Shown piece after piece: positions 9,609 to 18,062 of a stretch of DNA of 64,000 nt. The stretch's first letter is position 1, and the number at the start of each line of letters is the position of its first letter. The notes beneath the pieces are model-generated. The model was not told the DNA's origin. It saw nothing but the letters and a program-made list of their open reading frames with translations, and ran no database searches. Made by a program: the position numbers and the translations under genes. This stretch comes from JANMMJ01 sp964543235. Its GTDB lineage: Bacteria > Pseudomonadota > Alphaproteobacteria > Rhizobiales > Aestuariivirgaceae. Location of the stretch: the NCBI GenBank assembly GCA_964543235.1, contig CAZIXE010000004.1, positions 36,568 through 100,567 of the forward strand. The letters run 5' to 3'.

Positions 9609-10225
9609 TCCGTCACCTCGAAATGCGCTTCGGTCGTGATGCCGTTGTTGATCGGCAGCATGTCCTGCGGGCAGGCGGAAAACACCACCGTCGCATCCAT
9701 TTCGGCCCGGAACGTCACATGATCGCCGGGCTTGCACAGGCAGTTGCCCCACTCCAGCGTACCGTCCTGCCGCCATGGAATATTCATGAACAGGTTGAGG
9801 GAATCTGGCGTGTAGGGGATGAAGATTCCGAGCTCGGCCAGACCTGCATGCAAGTTGTCGCGGCAATTGTCGTGATAGGCGGTGCAGCCGAGGAGCCCGT
9901 AACGCTCGTTGTCGCAGGGCGCGATCAGCGTATCGTGGCGTCCCGGAGAGCTGTCCTCGATGAGCGTGAGGATTGGCCGCCGGCGGTTGGTGACCATCTT
10001 GTCGCCCACGACCGGATAGAGCCTCGACCAGAAGGCCCGGCAGTGCTCCATGCCCATGTATTCGCGCAGGTCGCCGGCATTGAAGGCCCAGAAGTCAACG
10101 ACCTGATTGCCGTGGGTGTTGATGACCCTGACCGATTGTCCCTTGTTGAGGCGGGCCGCCTTGCCGCGCCGCGCCGGGATAGTCTGCAACTGTCCCACTG
10201 AAATCTCCTCCTGATGAACAATCAT
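9605..10225 (-). CDS. DUF1989 / urea carboxylase-associated family protein
   Basis: This 206-residue protein is full length for DUF1989 (YcgI family). Recognisable blocks are GQSVRVINTHGNQVVDFWAF near the N-terminus, YPVVGDKMVTNRRRPIL, a central LIAPCDNERYGLLGC, HDNCRDNL, and a C-terminal CKPGDHVTFRAEMD followed by ACPQD. Conserved Cys and His residues suggest a metal or small-molecule site. Members often accompany urea carboxylase or allophanate hydrolase, but none is visible here; an agmatinase-family ureohydrolase is 1.6 kb away on the other strand. The biochemical role is not established. An aGGAGGAg-type ribosome site lies upstream of the ATG. Confidence 0.8.
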   Translation of the reverse strand: MIVHQEEISVGQLQTIPARRGKAARLNKGQSVRVINTHGNQVVDFWAFNAGDLREYMGMEHCRAFWSRLYPVVGDKMVTNRRRPILTLIEDSSPGRHDTLIAPCDNERYGLLGCTAYHDNCRDNLHAGLAELGIFIPYTPDSLNLFMNIPWRQDGTLEWGNCLCKPGDHVTFRAEMDATVVFSACPQDMLPINNGITTEAHFEVTD

Positions 10226-10261
10226 GCTAGCCGACTGCCGCGCCGCAGAAAAGCCGCGCAG

Positions 10262-11005
10262 TCAGAAGGCTTGCCAAAGTACGGCCGTGCCCCACGCAAT
10301 AAGCAGACCCCCTGTTGCGCGTGACAACAGAGGTCCGTGCGCCACCAGTTTTTCGATGAGGACATAGAGCGCGAGCCCGCCGATCCACCACAGGTCCATG
10401 ACGCCGCCATAGAACAAGAGGCCCATCAGCACCGCACAGCAGCCGACACAGAAAACCCCGTGGTCAATGCCCATGCGCAAGGCTCCGGCGGCACCCTTCC
10501 TCCAGCCCTGGACAAAGAACTGGAGTGGCGACTGGCAGCGTCTCAGGCAGCCATGCTTCCACGGTGTCAGTTGATAGATCCCGGACGCCACCAGCAGCAC
10601 ACCGCCAAGCCGGAGACTCTGTGTTTCCATCATGCCGTCGAACGTGACGAACCGTTCAAAGGCATAGTGCAGCAGCACGGCGGCGACACTGAAGGCTGCC
10701 CAGACGATGGCGTAGCCCGCGGTGAAGGCCGCAACCTGTCGCGGCGCATGCTGCGGTTCATTCTTGCGGACGATCGCGCCAAACAGAAGAATTGCCGGCG
10801 CCGCCGATGGCAGCATCATCGCCAGCATCATCGTCCACCACATGACGAACATCAGCGCAAAATGGGCGACGGGCGTCCAGGCACCCGGCGGCGCCATGAG
10901 CAGGTCACCGCTGCGCAGCATCAATGCCAGTGACGTTCCGGCCACCGCGGCGAGGGCCGCGATGACCACATAGCGTTCATACCGGGCTGCCTGCTGGACG
11001 ATCAT
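10262..11005 (-). CDS. DUF2182 multi-pass membrane protein, predicted metal-binding
   Basis: The 247-residue protein has about six hydrophobic helices, for example about 14-30, 46-66, 90-110 and two or three in the last third. It shows the conserved DUF2182 features: WWTMMLAMMLPS near residue 55, TPWKHGCLRRCQSPLQFF in the middle, and RMGIDHGVFCVGCCAVLMGLLF. The Cys and His residues in these loops underlie the description of this family as metal-binding, but no transport or enzymatic activity is proven. It sits 49 nt downstream of a DUF1326 gene on the same strand. These two families are repeatedly found side by side, so they probably work as a pair. Confidence 0.85.
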   Translation of the reverse strand: MIVQQAARYERYVVIAALAAVAGTSLALMLRSGDLLMAPPGAWTPVAHFALMFVMWWTMMLAMMLPSAAPAILLFGAIVRKNEPQHAPRQVAAFTAGYAIVWAAFSVAAVLLHYAFERFVTFDGMMETQSLRLGGVLLVASGIYQLTPWKHGCLRRCQSPLQFFVQGWRKGAAGALRMGIDHGVFCVGCCAVLMGLLFYGGVMDLWWIGGLALYVLIEKLVAHGPLLSRATGGLLIAWGTAVLWQAF

Positions 11006-11054
11006 GCCTTCAAGTAACGGCCAGTGCCATGGCGCGGATCAGGAAGCCGCAGCG

Positions 11055-11681
11055 TCAGCGCACCAGGCCGTTCTGGTCGAGATGCAGGTTGGCGAGGTGG
11101 GCGTGACGGCCGCTCCAGTCGAGCGGCAGGTCGCCCCAGGCCTTGGTGGTGCTGCTGGCCATTTCGGCCTCGATGAACTCGAAGCCTTCGCGCAACACGA
11201 TCTTCACCTGGTGGAGGTCACCCGTGACCGGATTCTTGATCGGCTCGGCCTTGGCATCCAGCAGGCCGGGCACCCGGATATAGCCCGTGCTCTTGTCCAG
11301 ATCGACGCCGAACTCGATGGGCAGGAACTTGGGTTCGAGCACCTTCTCGACCACCGAAGCGATGATGTTGAAGAAGGTCCCTGGCTGCGAATGCTGGCCG
11401 CTCAGGATGTTGAGGATCGCCTCGCGCTGTCCGGGTGACGCCGCCTCGTCGACCACCGGCTGGATAACCCCGTGGCCTTCATGAATGGCGCCTGGCCAAT
11501 GCACCACGCCGGCCCATTTCAATCCGTCGAGGCGGACATCGCCGAAATGTCCTTCGTCAATGCGCATGCCGATTCCGGCATGGCAGTGTCCGTGGGTAGG
11601 CAATGCATTGAACTGGCAGGGGCAGCCGTAAGCACAGTTACAGGTCGCAACTTCAGGTCCGCGGATTCTCCAGGCGGTCAT
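11055..11681 (-). CDS. DUF1326 domain protein, Cys/His-rich N-terminus
   Basis: This predicted cytosolic protein of 208 residues belongs to DUF1326. The frame is open further upstream to 11729, but the ATG at 11681 gives the family-typical beginning MTAWRIRGPEVATCNC. Its N-terminus carries a dense cluster of possible metal ligands (CNCAYGCPCQF and GHCHAGIG), followed by GDVRLDGLKWAGVVHWPGAIHEG, a mostly beta core, and a C-terminal half ending SGRHAHLANLHLDQNGLV. The function is unknown. Its partner DUF2182 follows on the same strand, so the unit may handle a metal or a thiol-linked compound; that is inference. Confidence 0.83.
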   Translation of the reverse strand: MTAWRIRGPEVATCNCAYGCPCQFNALPTHGHCHAGIGMRIDEGHFGDVRLDGLKWAGVVHWPGAIHEGHGVIQPVVDEAASPGQREAILNILSGQHSQPGTFFNIIASVVEKVLEPKFLPIEFGVDLDKSTGYIRVPGLLDAKAEPIKNPVTGDLHQVKIVLREGFEFIEAEMASSTTKAWGDLPLDWSGRHAHLANLHLDQNGLVR

Positions 11682-11725
11682 GGTGCATTCTCCGGAAACG
11701 GGTTCATCGGTTGACGGCACACAAT

Positions 11726-11771
11726 ACATCTGCTGGCATGACGGGCAGTCAGTCAGCGAGGCAGCAGATGT
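11726..11771. promoter_or_regulatory. 10-bp inverted repeat in divergent DUF1326/agmatinase promoter region
   Basis: ACATCTGCTG (11726-11735) and CAGCAGATGT (11762-11771) are perfect inverted copies separated by 26 nt, midway between two divergent start codons (11681 and 11834). It could be a bipartite operator or a long-loop hairpin in the agmatinase leader. No convincing sigma-70 promoter was found next to it. Confidence 0.35.
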
Positions 11772-11833
11772 CCCCCGGATGCGGGTGACCTTACTCCTTC
11801 GCTACCCGGATGCCAATCACCAGGGAGTGAACC

Positions 11834-12787
11834 ATGAAGAAGGATCCGCGCTTCCAGCCGGTCGATGCGGCCGTAACCCCGCGATTTTCGGGTATTGCCA
11901 CCTTCATGCGCACCCAGCGCCACGACATTTCGCCGGAAATCGACATAGCCCTGGTGGGCGTGCCCTTCGACATTGGCGTCAATTACCGCAGCGGCGCGCG
12001 CCAGGGCCCGGCGGCCGTGCGCGAGGCCTCGCGGCTGATCCGCCGCGTGCACCAGTCTTCCGGCATCGTCCCGTACGACATCTGCAACGTGGCCGATATC
12101 GGCGATGCTCCCGTCAACCCCATCGACCTCTTGAAGTCGATCGACCTGATCGAGGCGTTCTTCCGCCGTGTCCGGCAGGCCGGAGCCCTGCCGATCGCCA
12201 TCGGCGGCGACCATACTGTGCCGCTGCCCATCCTCCGCGCCATCGCCCGCGAGCGCCCGGTCGGCATCGTCCAGATCGACAGCCATGCCGACACTCTCGA
12301 TACGCTGGCCGAGACCAGGATCAACCACGCCACCACTTTCCGGCGTGGCGTCGAGGAAGGACTGATCGACCCGAAGCGGGTGATCCAGATCGGCCTGCGC
12401 GGCTCGCGCTTTTCGCCGGACGACATCAGATGGGGCGAGGACCAGGGCTTCACCTGCATCACCTACGACCGCTACGAGGCGATGGGCCGCGCCGCCGTCG
12501 TCGCCGAGATCGACCGGGTGATCGGGACGGGGCCGACCTACATCACGATCGACATCGATGGCATCGATCCCGCCTGGGCACCGGGCACCGGGGTTCCGGA
12601 AATCGGCGGCCTCAGCCCGCGCGATGTCCAGGTCATCATCCGTTCGCTGCAGGGCAAGCATCTGGTGGGTGGCGACATCTGCGAGGTGGCCCCGTGTTTC
12701 GATCCCACCGGCATCACCGCTCTTACCGCCGCCAACCTCATGTGGGAGATGCTTTGTGTGATCGCCGACAGCAAGACGCGGTGGTGA
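11834..12787 (+). CDS. speB: Agmatinase-family ureohydrolase
   Basis: This 317-residue cytosolic enzyme belongs to the arginase/agmatinase fold and would hydrolyse a guanidino compound to an amine plus urea. The dinuclear manganese ligands are all visible: GGDH with H127, DSHAD with D149, H151 and D153, and TIDIDGIDPAWAPGTG with D240 and D242. The region GVPFDIGVNYRSGARQGP is typical of agmatinases. Close relatives act on guanidinobutyrate, guanidinopropionate or guanidine, so agmatine is only the default substrate. CAGGGAG lies just upstream of the start. The small downstream gene begins 32 nt after the stop and may be co-transcribed. Confidence 0.85.
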   Translation: MKKDPRFQPVDAAVTPRFSGIATFMRTQRHDISPEIDIALVGVPFDIGVNYRSGARQGPAAVREASRLIRRVHQSSGIVPYDICNVADIGDAPVNPIDLLKSIDLIEAFFRRVRQAGALPIAIGGDHTVPLPILRAIARERPVGIVQIDSHADTLDTLAETRINHATTFRRGVEEGLIDPKRVIQIGLRGSRFSPDDIRWGEDQGFTCITYDRYEAMGRAAVVAEIDRVIGTGPTYITIDIDGIDPAWAPGTGVPEIGGLSPRDVQVIIRSLQGKHLVGGDICEVAPCFDPTGITALTAANLMWEMLCVIADSKTRW

Positions 12788-12819
12788 CAAACCGGACTGC
12801 GAAAGCTCGGGAGACATGC

Positions 12820-13278
12820 ATGCCCCCGCTTTCTGAACTGAGAAGCAGCATTGCCAATCTACCCTATCGCGAGCGCATCGTCCGCGTTGCCGAATTCCTT
12901 ATGGAAACAGACTATAGCAGCGACAACAGGGACGGCCGGGCCTTTGATTGTGTCGGCGGCGCCAAACTCCGCGGCGCGGGTCCATCCGGCTTCGTGAAGA
13001 ATGTGTTCCATGTGGTCTTCCCGGAGCAGGGCCTGGCCTATCGCCGTGACATCTCCGCCATGACGCTTCAGGCCGTGGACCTGTTCGTCGATGTGGACGA
13101 CCCCGCGAACGGCGACATCATCTGCTGGGAGGGCCATGTTGGCATTGTCTACGACGCCGGCACCGGACGGTTCATCAGCTCGCTCCCTGGCAGTGGCGTA
13201 AAGATCGCGAGCTTTCGGGACGGATACTGGGCAACGACCAGAAAGCCGGTCAAGTATCGGAAATGGAAGTCCCTTTAG
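12820..13278 (+). CDS. Small NlpC/P60-like (CHAP-like) protein of uncertain activity
   Basis: The real gene is the last 152 codons of a longer open frame whose upstream part is only a shadow of the agmatinase gene. The ATG at 12820 is preceded by GGGAGA. The segment GPSGFVKNVF (54-63), an alternating region to about 95, and NGDIICWEGHVGIVYD (97-112) closely follow the order of an NlpC/P60 domain: the DCSGFV Cys site, then GDLVxFxGHVGI with the catalytic His. Here the expected Cys position is Pro55, while a Cys (C44, in FDCVGG) sits eleven residues earlier. H106 is intact. There is no signal peptide. It may use C44, or be a non-catalytic relative. I do not recognise an orthologue. Confidence 0.6.
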   Translation: MPPLSELRSSIANLPYRERIVRVAEFLMETDYSSDNRDGRAFDCVGGAKLRGAGPSGFVKNVFHVVFPEQGLAYRRDISAMTLQAVDLFVDVDDPANGDIICWEGHVGIVYDAGTGRFISSLPGSGVKIASFRDGYWATTRKPVKYRKWKSL

Positions 13279-13326
13279 CCCTTGTGGCAGGCGAAAGGAA
13301 AAAAAGCTGAAAAGTGCAAATAGTCC

Positions 13327-13355
13327 TTGACACCGCGCGGTGATTAGGGTACAAA
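13327..13355 (+). promoter_or_regulatory. Strong sigma-70-like promoter with no annotated target
   Basis: A consensus -35 TTGACA (13327-13332) and a -10-like TACAAA (13350-13355) are separated by 17 nt. It points rightward into 13360-13484, where no coding gene on that strand is recognised; downstream lies an ABC permease gene in the opposite direction. It could drive a small RNA or antisense transcript. Confidence 0.5.
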
Positions 13356-13385
13356 CCGCCAGTCTCCCGAACTCCCGAAGAACAT

Positions 13386-13436
13386 CCGCCGGCCCGGCTG
13401 TCACGCCGCTCGCCGTACCGCGTGACAGGCCGGCGG
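13386..13436 (+). ncRNA. Bulged long inverted repeat, candidate structured RNA
   Basis: An outer 8-bp stem (13386-13393 with 13429-13436) and an inner 9-bp stem (13398-13406 with 13420-13428) are joined by a 4-nt bulge on the left side and close a 13-nt loop. The structure begins about 25 nt after the expected start of a transcript from the promoter at 13327-13355. No T-run follows. It may instead be a processed 3' end for the permease gene on the other strand, whose stop is at 13485. Whether it is a separate RNA is inference. Confidence 0.35.
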
Positions 13437-13484
13437 TGTCAGTCCATTGCACGGTGGCTTGCCGGTCGATGAACCGGACGCGTC

Positions 13485-14339
13485 TCACCGGCTCCACAGG
13501 GTCAGTCGGCCCAGGAACCGCTGCACAATGCCCGTGCAGGCCAGCACCGGCAGGATGATGACCAGGGTCGCGGCGGAGAAATTGGCCCATTCCTCGCCGT
13601 CACCACCGACCTGCGCCTCCTTCATCGACAACTGCCCCACGGCCCAGGGTGGCAATGTCATGGCATGGTCGCCGGCCAGCAGTGCTGCGAACAGATATTC
13701 GTTCCAGCACAGGGTGAAGACGATGAGGCCCGAGGCCGCGAGACCACCCACAATCATCGGCAGCACGATGGAAATCAGGATGCGCAGCTGCGAAGCGCCA
13801 TCGAGGATCGCCGATTCCTCCTGGGGACTGGCCTTCTCGCCGAAGACCGGCCGGAGGAGCCAGAAGGCGACCGGCAGGTTCACGGCCGTGTAGACGAGGA
13901 TGAGCAGAACCGGCGTATCGATCAGACCCACCGTCCGGGCCATGACATAGAGCGGCAGCACCGCGACCATGGGCGGCAGGACCCGCGTCGCCAGCACACC
14001 GGTAAAGATGGCGTGGGGCCGCAGTCCTGCAAAGCGCCCGTCATGCGGCAGCCGCGTCAGCGCAAAGACCGCGAGGCTGGCCAGCGTCATGGTCAGCACC
14101 GTGGCCCCGCTGCCGACCACCAGCGAATTGAGAAAGCGCCGGAACAGCAGATCATTGTCGCCCCCGAAGATGAAGCGCCAGGCGCGCAGCGTCGGCTCGA
14201 AATCGACGAACGGGAGGTAGTAGGGGCCGAACATGATGGCGGCTTCGGACTTGAGCGAGGTGACGGCCATCCACAGGAACGGAAACAGGCAGACGCCCGT
14301 CCACAATCCAAGCACGGTGTAGATGGCAAGCTTTTTCAC
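13485..14339 (-). CDS. Orphan carbohydrate-type ABC transporter permease (MalG family)
   Basis: This 284-residue inner-membrane permease has about six transmembrane helices and resembles MalG/UgpE subunits: an N-terminal helix followed by WMAVTSLKS, and the EAA loop EESAILDGASQLRILISIVLPMI that contacts the ATPase. The frame is open back to 14438, but GTG at 14339 places the first helix (VKKLAIYTVLGLW) directly at the N-terminus as in relatives; the ribosome site is weak, so the start is uncertain. Sugar importers normally need a binding protein, a second permease and an ATPase; none lies in the flanking genes. It may be the remnant of a lost operon or borrow partners encoded elsewhere. The substrate cannot be assigned. 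Confidence 0.82.
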   Translation of the reverse strand: MKKLAIYTVLGLWTGVCLFPFLWMAVTSLKSEAAIMFGPYYLPFVDFEPTLRAWRFIFGGDNDLLFRRFLNSLVVGSGATVLTMTLASLAVFALTRLPHDGRFAGLRPHAIFTGVLATRVLPPMVAVLPLYVMARTVGLIDTPVLLILVYTAVNLPVAFWLLRPVFGEKASPQEESAILDGASQLRILISIVLPMIVGGLAASGLIVFTLCWNEYLFAALLAGDHAMTLPPWAVGQLSMKEAQVGGDGEEWANFSAATLVIILPVLACTGIVQRFLGRLTLWSR

Positions 14340-14502
14340 GGCGGATCCGGCATGTCGGCCAAGGGCTGAGCAGCATCTGATGCCGTTCAGCCTATCCCAT
14401 GGACGCATATTGAGCCATCCCCGGCGCCGCAAAGCCATGCTTTATCCAGCGCGGCAGGGCTGCTAGAAGCCCCGCAACCCTTGACATCGATCGAATCCCG
14501 AC

Positions 14503-17478
14503 ATGGACGACAAGCCCCAGAAAACCGACCGTTATCGCGACACGGTCTTCCTGCCGCAAACCAGCTTCGCCATGCGCGCCGGCCTGCCGCAGAAAGAGCC
14601 CGAACTGCTCAAACGCTGGCAGGCGATGGACATCTATGCGCGGCTGCGCGAGGCCTCCAGGGGGCGAGAGAAGTTCGTGCTGCACGATGGCCCGCCCTAT
14701 GCCAACGGCAACATCCATATCGGCCATGCCCTGAACAAGATCCTCAAGGACTTCATCACCCGGTCTTTCCAGATGCTGGGCTATGACTCGAACTATGTCC
14801 CCGGCTGGGACTGCCACGGGCTGCCCATCGAATGGAAGATCGAGGAGGAATACCGGAGCAAGGGCAAGAACAAGGATGCGGTGCCGGTCAACGAGTTCCG
14901 CCAGGAATGCCGCGCCTTCGCCCAGAAATGGCTCGACATCCAGAGCGGCGAGTTCCAGCGCCTCGGCGTGGTCGGCGACTGGAAGAACCCCTATACCACC
15001 ATGGCCTATGCCGCCGAGGCGCAGATTGCCCGTGAACTCATGAAATTTGCCGCCTCCGGCCAGCTCTACCGTGGCTCCAAGCCGGTGATGTGGTCGGTCG
15101 TCGAGAAGACGGCGCTGGCCGAAGCCGAGGTCGAGTATCAGGACTACACCAGCGATACGATTTATGTCGCGTTTCCTTGTCAATTTGTTGTTCGAACAGG
15201 CGCTCAAATTCTTCCGGGCCACGTGGAGTGGAATGAGCTTGCGAAGCGAGAATCAGCCGACAAAGCAAACTTGCCTGCTCAAGTTGTAATTTGGACCACG
15301 ACACCCTGGACAATTCCGGGTAACAGAGCGGTATCATTTTCGTCCAAGATCTCCTACGGCCTCTACCGCGTGACAAAAGCTAGTGCCGACAATTGGGCGA
15401 AGGTCGGTGCCCGCTACGTTTTGGCTGACAGGCTCGCCGAAGAGGTTTTCAAGTCTTTTCGGGTCGAGAGCTTTGAGAGGATACGCACCATTGATCGAAC
15501 GACGTTGTCAGTTGGAGAGTGTAACCATCCGCTCTGGCAGTACAATAGCACGTACAGTTTTAGGGTCCCGCTCCTCGAAGGCGAGCATGTCACCGAGGAT
15601 GCCGGCACCGGCTTCGTGCACACCGCGCCCGGTCACGGCGCCGACGACTTCGACATCTGGGAGGCCAATCTCGAGAAATTGAAGGCGATGGGGATCGACA
15701 CGACGATCCCCTTCACCGTCGACGCCGACGGTTTCTTCACCCGCGAGGCACCGGGCTTCGAGGGCAGGAGGGTCATCACCGACAAGGGCGACAAGGGCGA
15801 TGCCAACGACGCGGTGATCCGTGCCCTGATCGATGCCGGCGCGCTGATCGCCCGCGGGCGGCTGAAGCACCAGTATCCCCATTCCTGGCGTTCCAAGAAG
15901 CCGATCATCTTCCGCAACACGCCGCAATGGTTCATCTCGATGTCCGAGAAGGGCCTGCGGGAGACGGCGCTGAAAGCGATCGACGCCACCCGCTTCGTGC
16001 CGCCCGCCGGCCAGAACCGCCTGCGCGGCATGATCGAGCAGCGCCCCGACTGGGTGATTTCCAGGCAGCGCGCCTGGGGTGTTCCCATCACCGTCTTCGT
16101 GAACCGCAAGACCGGAAAAATCCTCCATGATAACAAGGTGAACGAGCGGATTGCGGAATCGTTTTCGCAAGAGGGCGCCGACGCCTGGTTTGCCGATGGC
16201 GCCGCCCAGCGTTTCCTCGGCAACGACTACGATGCTGCCGACTGGGAGATGGTGAAGGACATCCTCGATGTCTGGTTCGATTCCGGCTCGACTCATGCCT
16301 TCGTCCTCGAACAGCGGCCCGACCTCAAATGGCCGGCCGATGTCTATCTCGAAGGCTCCGACCAGCACCGCGGCTGGTTCCACTCCTCGCTGCTCGAGAG
16401 CTGCGGCACCCGCGGCCGCGCGCCCTACGACATCGTCATCACCCACGGCTTCACCATGGCGGAGGATGGCCGCAAGATGTCGAAGTCGCTCGGCAACCAG
16501 GTTTTCCCGCAGGACGTCATCAAGCAGTCCGGCGCCGATATCCTGAGACTGTGGGTGGCCTCCACCGACTATGCCGACGACCAGCGCATCGGCCCCGAGA
16601 TCCTGAAAGCGAACGCCGAGAGCTACCGCAAGCTCCGCAACACCATGCGCTACATTCTTGGCGCGCTTGATGGCCTGAAGGACTGGGAACAGGTCCATTG
16701 CCTCGACATGCCCGAGCTCGAACGCTACGTGCTGCACAAGCTGCATGAACTCGACGGTCAGGTGATGACGGCCTACCGCAACTTCGACTACCGCCGCATC
16801 CATTCGCTGCTCGGCCACTTCATGAATGTCGATCTTTCCGCTTTCTATTTCGACATCAGGAAGGACTCGCTCTATTGCGATCCCTCGTCGAGCCTGAGGC
16901 GGAGAGCCTGCCGGACTGTCATGGACCAGCTCTTCCACTGCCTCACCACTTGGCTCGCGCCGATCCTGCCCTTCACCATGGAGGAGGCGTGGCTGTCACG
17001 CTTTTCGGGTGAGGGCTCCTCGGTGCACCTGATGCCTTTTGCGAAGACCCCGGCGGAATGGGCCGCGCCCGAGCTTGCCGCAAAGTGGGAGAAGATTCGC
17101 GAAGTCCGCTCCGTCATCACCGGGGCGCTCGAGATCGAGCGGCAGGCGAAGAAGACCATCGGCTCGGCCCTCGAGGCGGCACCGGACGTCTTCGTGTCCA
17201 ATGCCGGCTATGTCGAGGCGCTGAAGGGCGTCGATCTTGCTGAAGTCGCGATCACCTCCGGCGCCACGCTGATCGAAAGTGAGGGCCCCGCGGATGCCTT
17301 CCGCCTCGACGAGGTGAAAGGCGTCGCCGTGGTCTTCAGGCCCGCGCGCGGCCGCAAGTGTGCAAGGTCCTGGAAGATCACGCCGGAAGTCGGCAGCGAT
17401 CCCGATTTCCCGGACATCACGCCGCGCGATGCCGAGGCCGTGCGCGAATGGCAGCGCCGTTTCGGGAAGACGGTCTAG
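14503..17478 (+). CDS. ileS: Isoleucyl-tRNA synthetase
   Basis: This 991-residue class I synthetase charges tRNA-Ile. Class I motifs are present: HIGH in [13 protein letters not shown] and KMSKS in [11 protein letters not shown]. The CP1 editing domain, which hydrolyses mischarged Val-tRNA, keeps [11 protein letters not shown] and [12 protein letters not shown]. Between about 15160 and 15590 the base composition and codon use change sharply, with many TTG, TTT, AAA and CAA codons, although the frame and motifs stay intact. By hand count GC is near 50% at 15181-15360 against about 67% at 14941-15000. The C-terminal zinc knuckle is degenerate, with a single Cys in RKCARSWK, as is common in alphaproteobacteria. 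lspA follows 50 nt downstream. Confidence 0.97.
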   Translation: MDDKPQKTDRYRDTVFLPQTSFAMRAGLPQKEPELLKRWQAMDIYARLREASRGREKFVLHDGPPYANGNIHIGHALNKILKDFITRSFQMLGYDSNYVPGWDCHGLPIEWKIEEEYRSKGKNKDAVPVNEFRQECRAFAQKWLDIQSGEFQRLGVVGDWKNPYTTMAYAAEAQIARELMKFAASGQLYRGSKPVMWSVVEKTALAEAEVEYQDYTSDTIYVAFPCQFVVRTGAQILPGHVEWNELAKRESADKANLPAQVVIWTTTPWTIPGNRAVSFSSKISYGLYRVTKASADNWAKVGARYVLADRLAEEVFKSFRVESFERIRTIDRTTLSVGECNHPLWQYNSTYSFRVPLLEGEHVTEDAGTGFVHTAPGHGADDFDIWEANLEKLKAMGIDTTIPFTVDADGFFTREAPGFEGRRVITDKGDKGDANDAVIRALIDAGALIARGRLKHQYPHSWRSKKPIIFRNTPQWFISMSEKGLRETALKAIDATRFVPPAGQNRLRGMIEQRPDWVISRQRAWGVPITVFVNRKTGKILHDNKVNERIAESFSQEGADAWFADGAAQRFLGNDYDAADWEMVKDILDVWFDSGSTHAFVLEQRPDLKWPADVYLEGSDQHRGWFHSSLLESCGTRGRAPYDIVITHGFTMAEDGRKMSKSLGNQVFPQDVIKQSGADILRLWVASTDYADDQRIGPEILKANAESYRKLRNTMRYILGALDGLKDWEQVHCLDMPELERYVLHKLHELDGQVMTAYRNFDYRRIHSLLGHFMNVDLSAFYFDIRKDSLYCDPSSSLRRRACRTVMDQLFHCLTTWLAPILPFTMEEAWLSRFSGEGSSVHLMPFAKTPAEWAAPELAAKWEKIREVRSVITGALEIERQAKKTIGSALEAAPDVFVSNAGYVEALKGVDLAEVAITSGATLIESEGPADAFRLDEVKGVAVVFRPARGRKCARSWKITPEVGSDPDFPDITPRDAEAVREWQRRFGKTV

Positions 17479-17528
17479 TGTGGCATTCCGCCGGCAGCAG
17501 CGGGGGCCCGCGCCGGGGAGGCGTTTGA

Positions 17529-18011
17529 ATGTGGGGCCCCTTGTCGGCGCTGGGCCTGGTGCTCGCCGTGCTGACCTTTGCCGTCGACCAGCTGCACAAA
17601 TGGTGGCTCCTGGACGTGTTCCGCATTGCCGAGCGCCAGCCGGTGACGCTCGTTCCCGGCTTCGACATGATCCTCGTCTGGAACCGCGGCATCTCCTATG
17701 GCTGGTTTGCCAGCCATGAAGCGAGCACCCGCTGGATCCTGGTCGGCGTGAGCCTCGTGGTGACGGCTTTCCTGTGGCGCTGGCTGACCCGTTCACGCCG
17801 GCCGCTGACCGCGGCCGCCCTCGGCCTGATCATCGGCGCGGCGCTCGCCAACGCCCTGGACCGCGTGATTCACGGTGCGGTTGTGGACATGTTCCATTTT
17901 CACGTGGGCGACTTCAGTTGGTATGTCTTTAACCTGGCCGATGTAGCAATCGTTGCCGGGGTAGGGTTACTGCTCTATGAATCCGTTGCCGAGGGCCGCC
18001 GGGGGACCTGA
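17529..18011 (+). CDS. lspA: Lipoprotein signal peptidase (signal peptidase II)
   Basis: The 160-residue polytopic membrane protease cleaves signal peptides from prolipoproteins after lipid attachment. Four hydrophobic segments are visible. The catalytic aspartates lie in the two signature blocks ANALDRVIHGAVVDMFHF and FNLADVAIVAG, and the WNRGISYGW segment corresponds to the conserved NxGxAFG region. The ATG is preceded by GGGGAGG with a spacing of 6 nt. It lies between ileS and a lipoprotein gene, a widespread gene order; the neighbouring lipoprotein is a plausible substrate. Confidence 0.95.
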   Translation: MWGPLSALGLVLAVLTFAVDQLHKWWLLDVFRIAERQPVTLVPGFDMILVWNRGISYGWFASHEASTRWILVGVSLVVTAFLWRWLTRSRRPLTAAALGLIIGAALANALDRVIHGAVVDMFHFHVGDFSWYVFNLADVAIVAGVGLLLYESVAEGRRGT

Positions 18012-18062
18012 GCCCCGCTTTCGCCGCAAACGAAGGCTAGGGAAGGCCGTCTGAGTGGGAAG

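Noticed and set aside
11680..12819. Upstream part of the long frame that ends with the NlpC/P60-like protein
   Set aside because: It reads through the agmatinase gene in another frame as an Arg/Pro/His-rich shadow; only the part from 12820 is protein-like.
14481..14502. TTGACA close to the ileS start and a tRNA T-loop-like GATCGAATCCC
   Set aside because: Only 16 nt separate TTGACA from the ATG, too short for a promoter, and no acceptor or anticodon stem pairs around the T-loop-like sequence.
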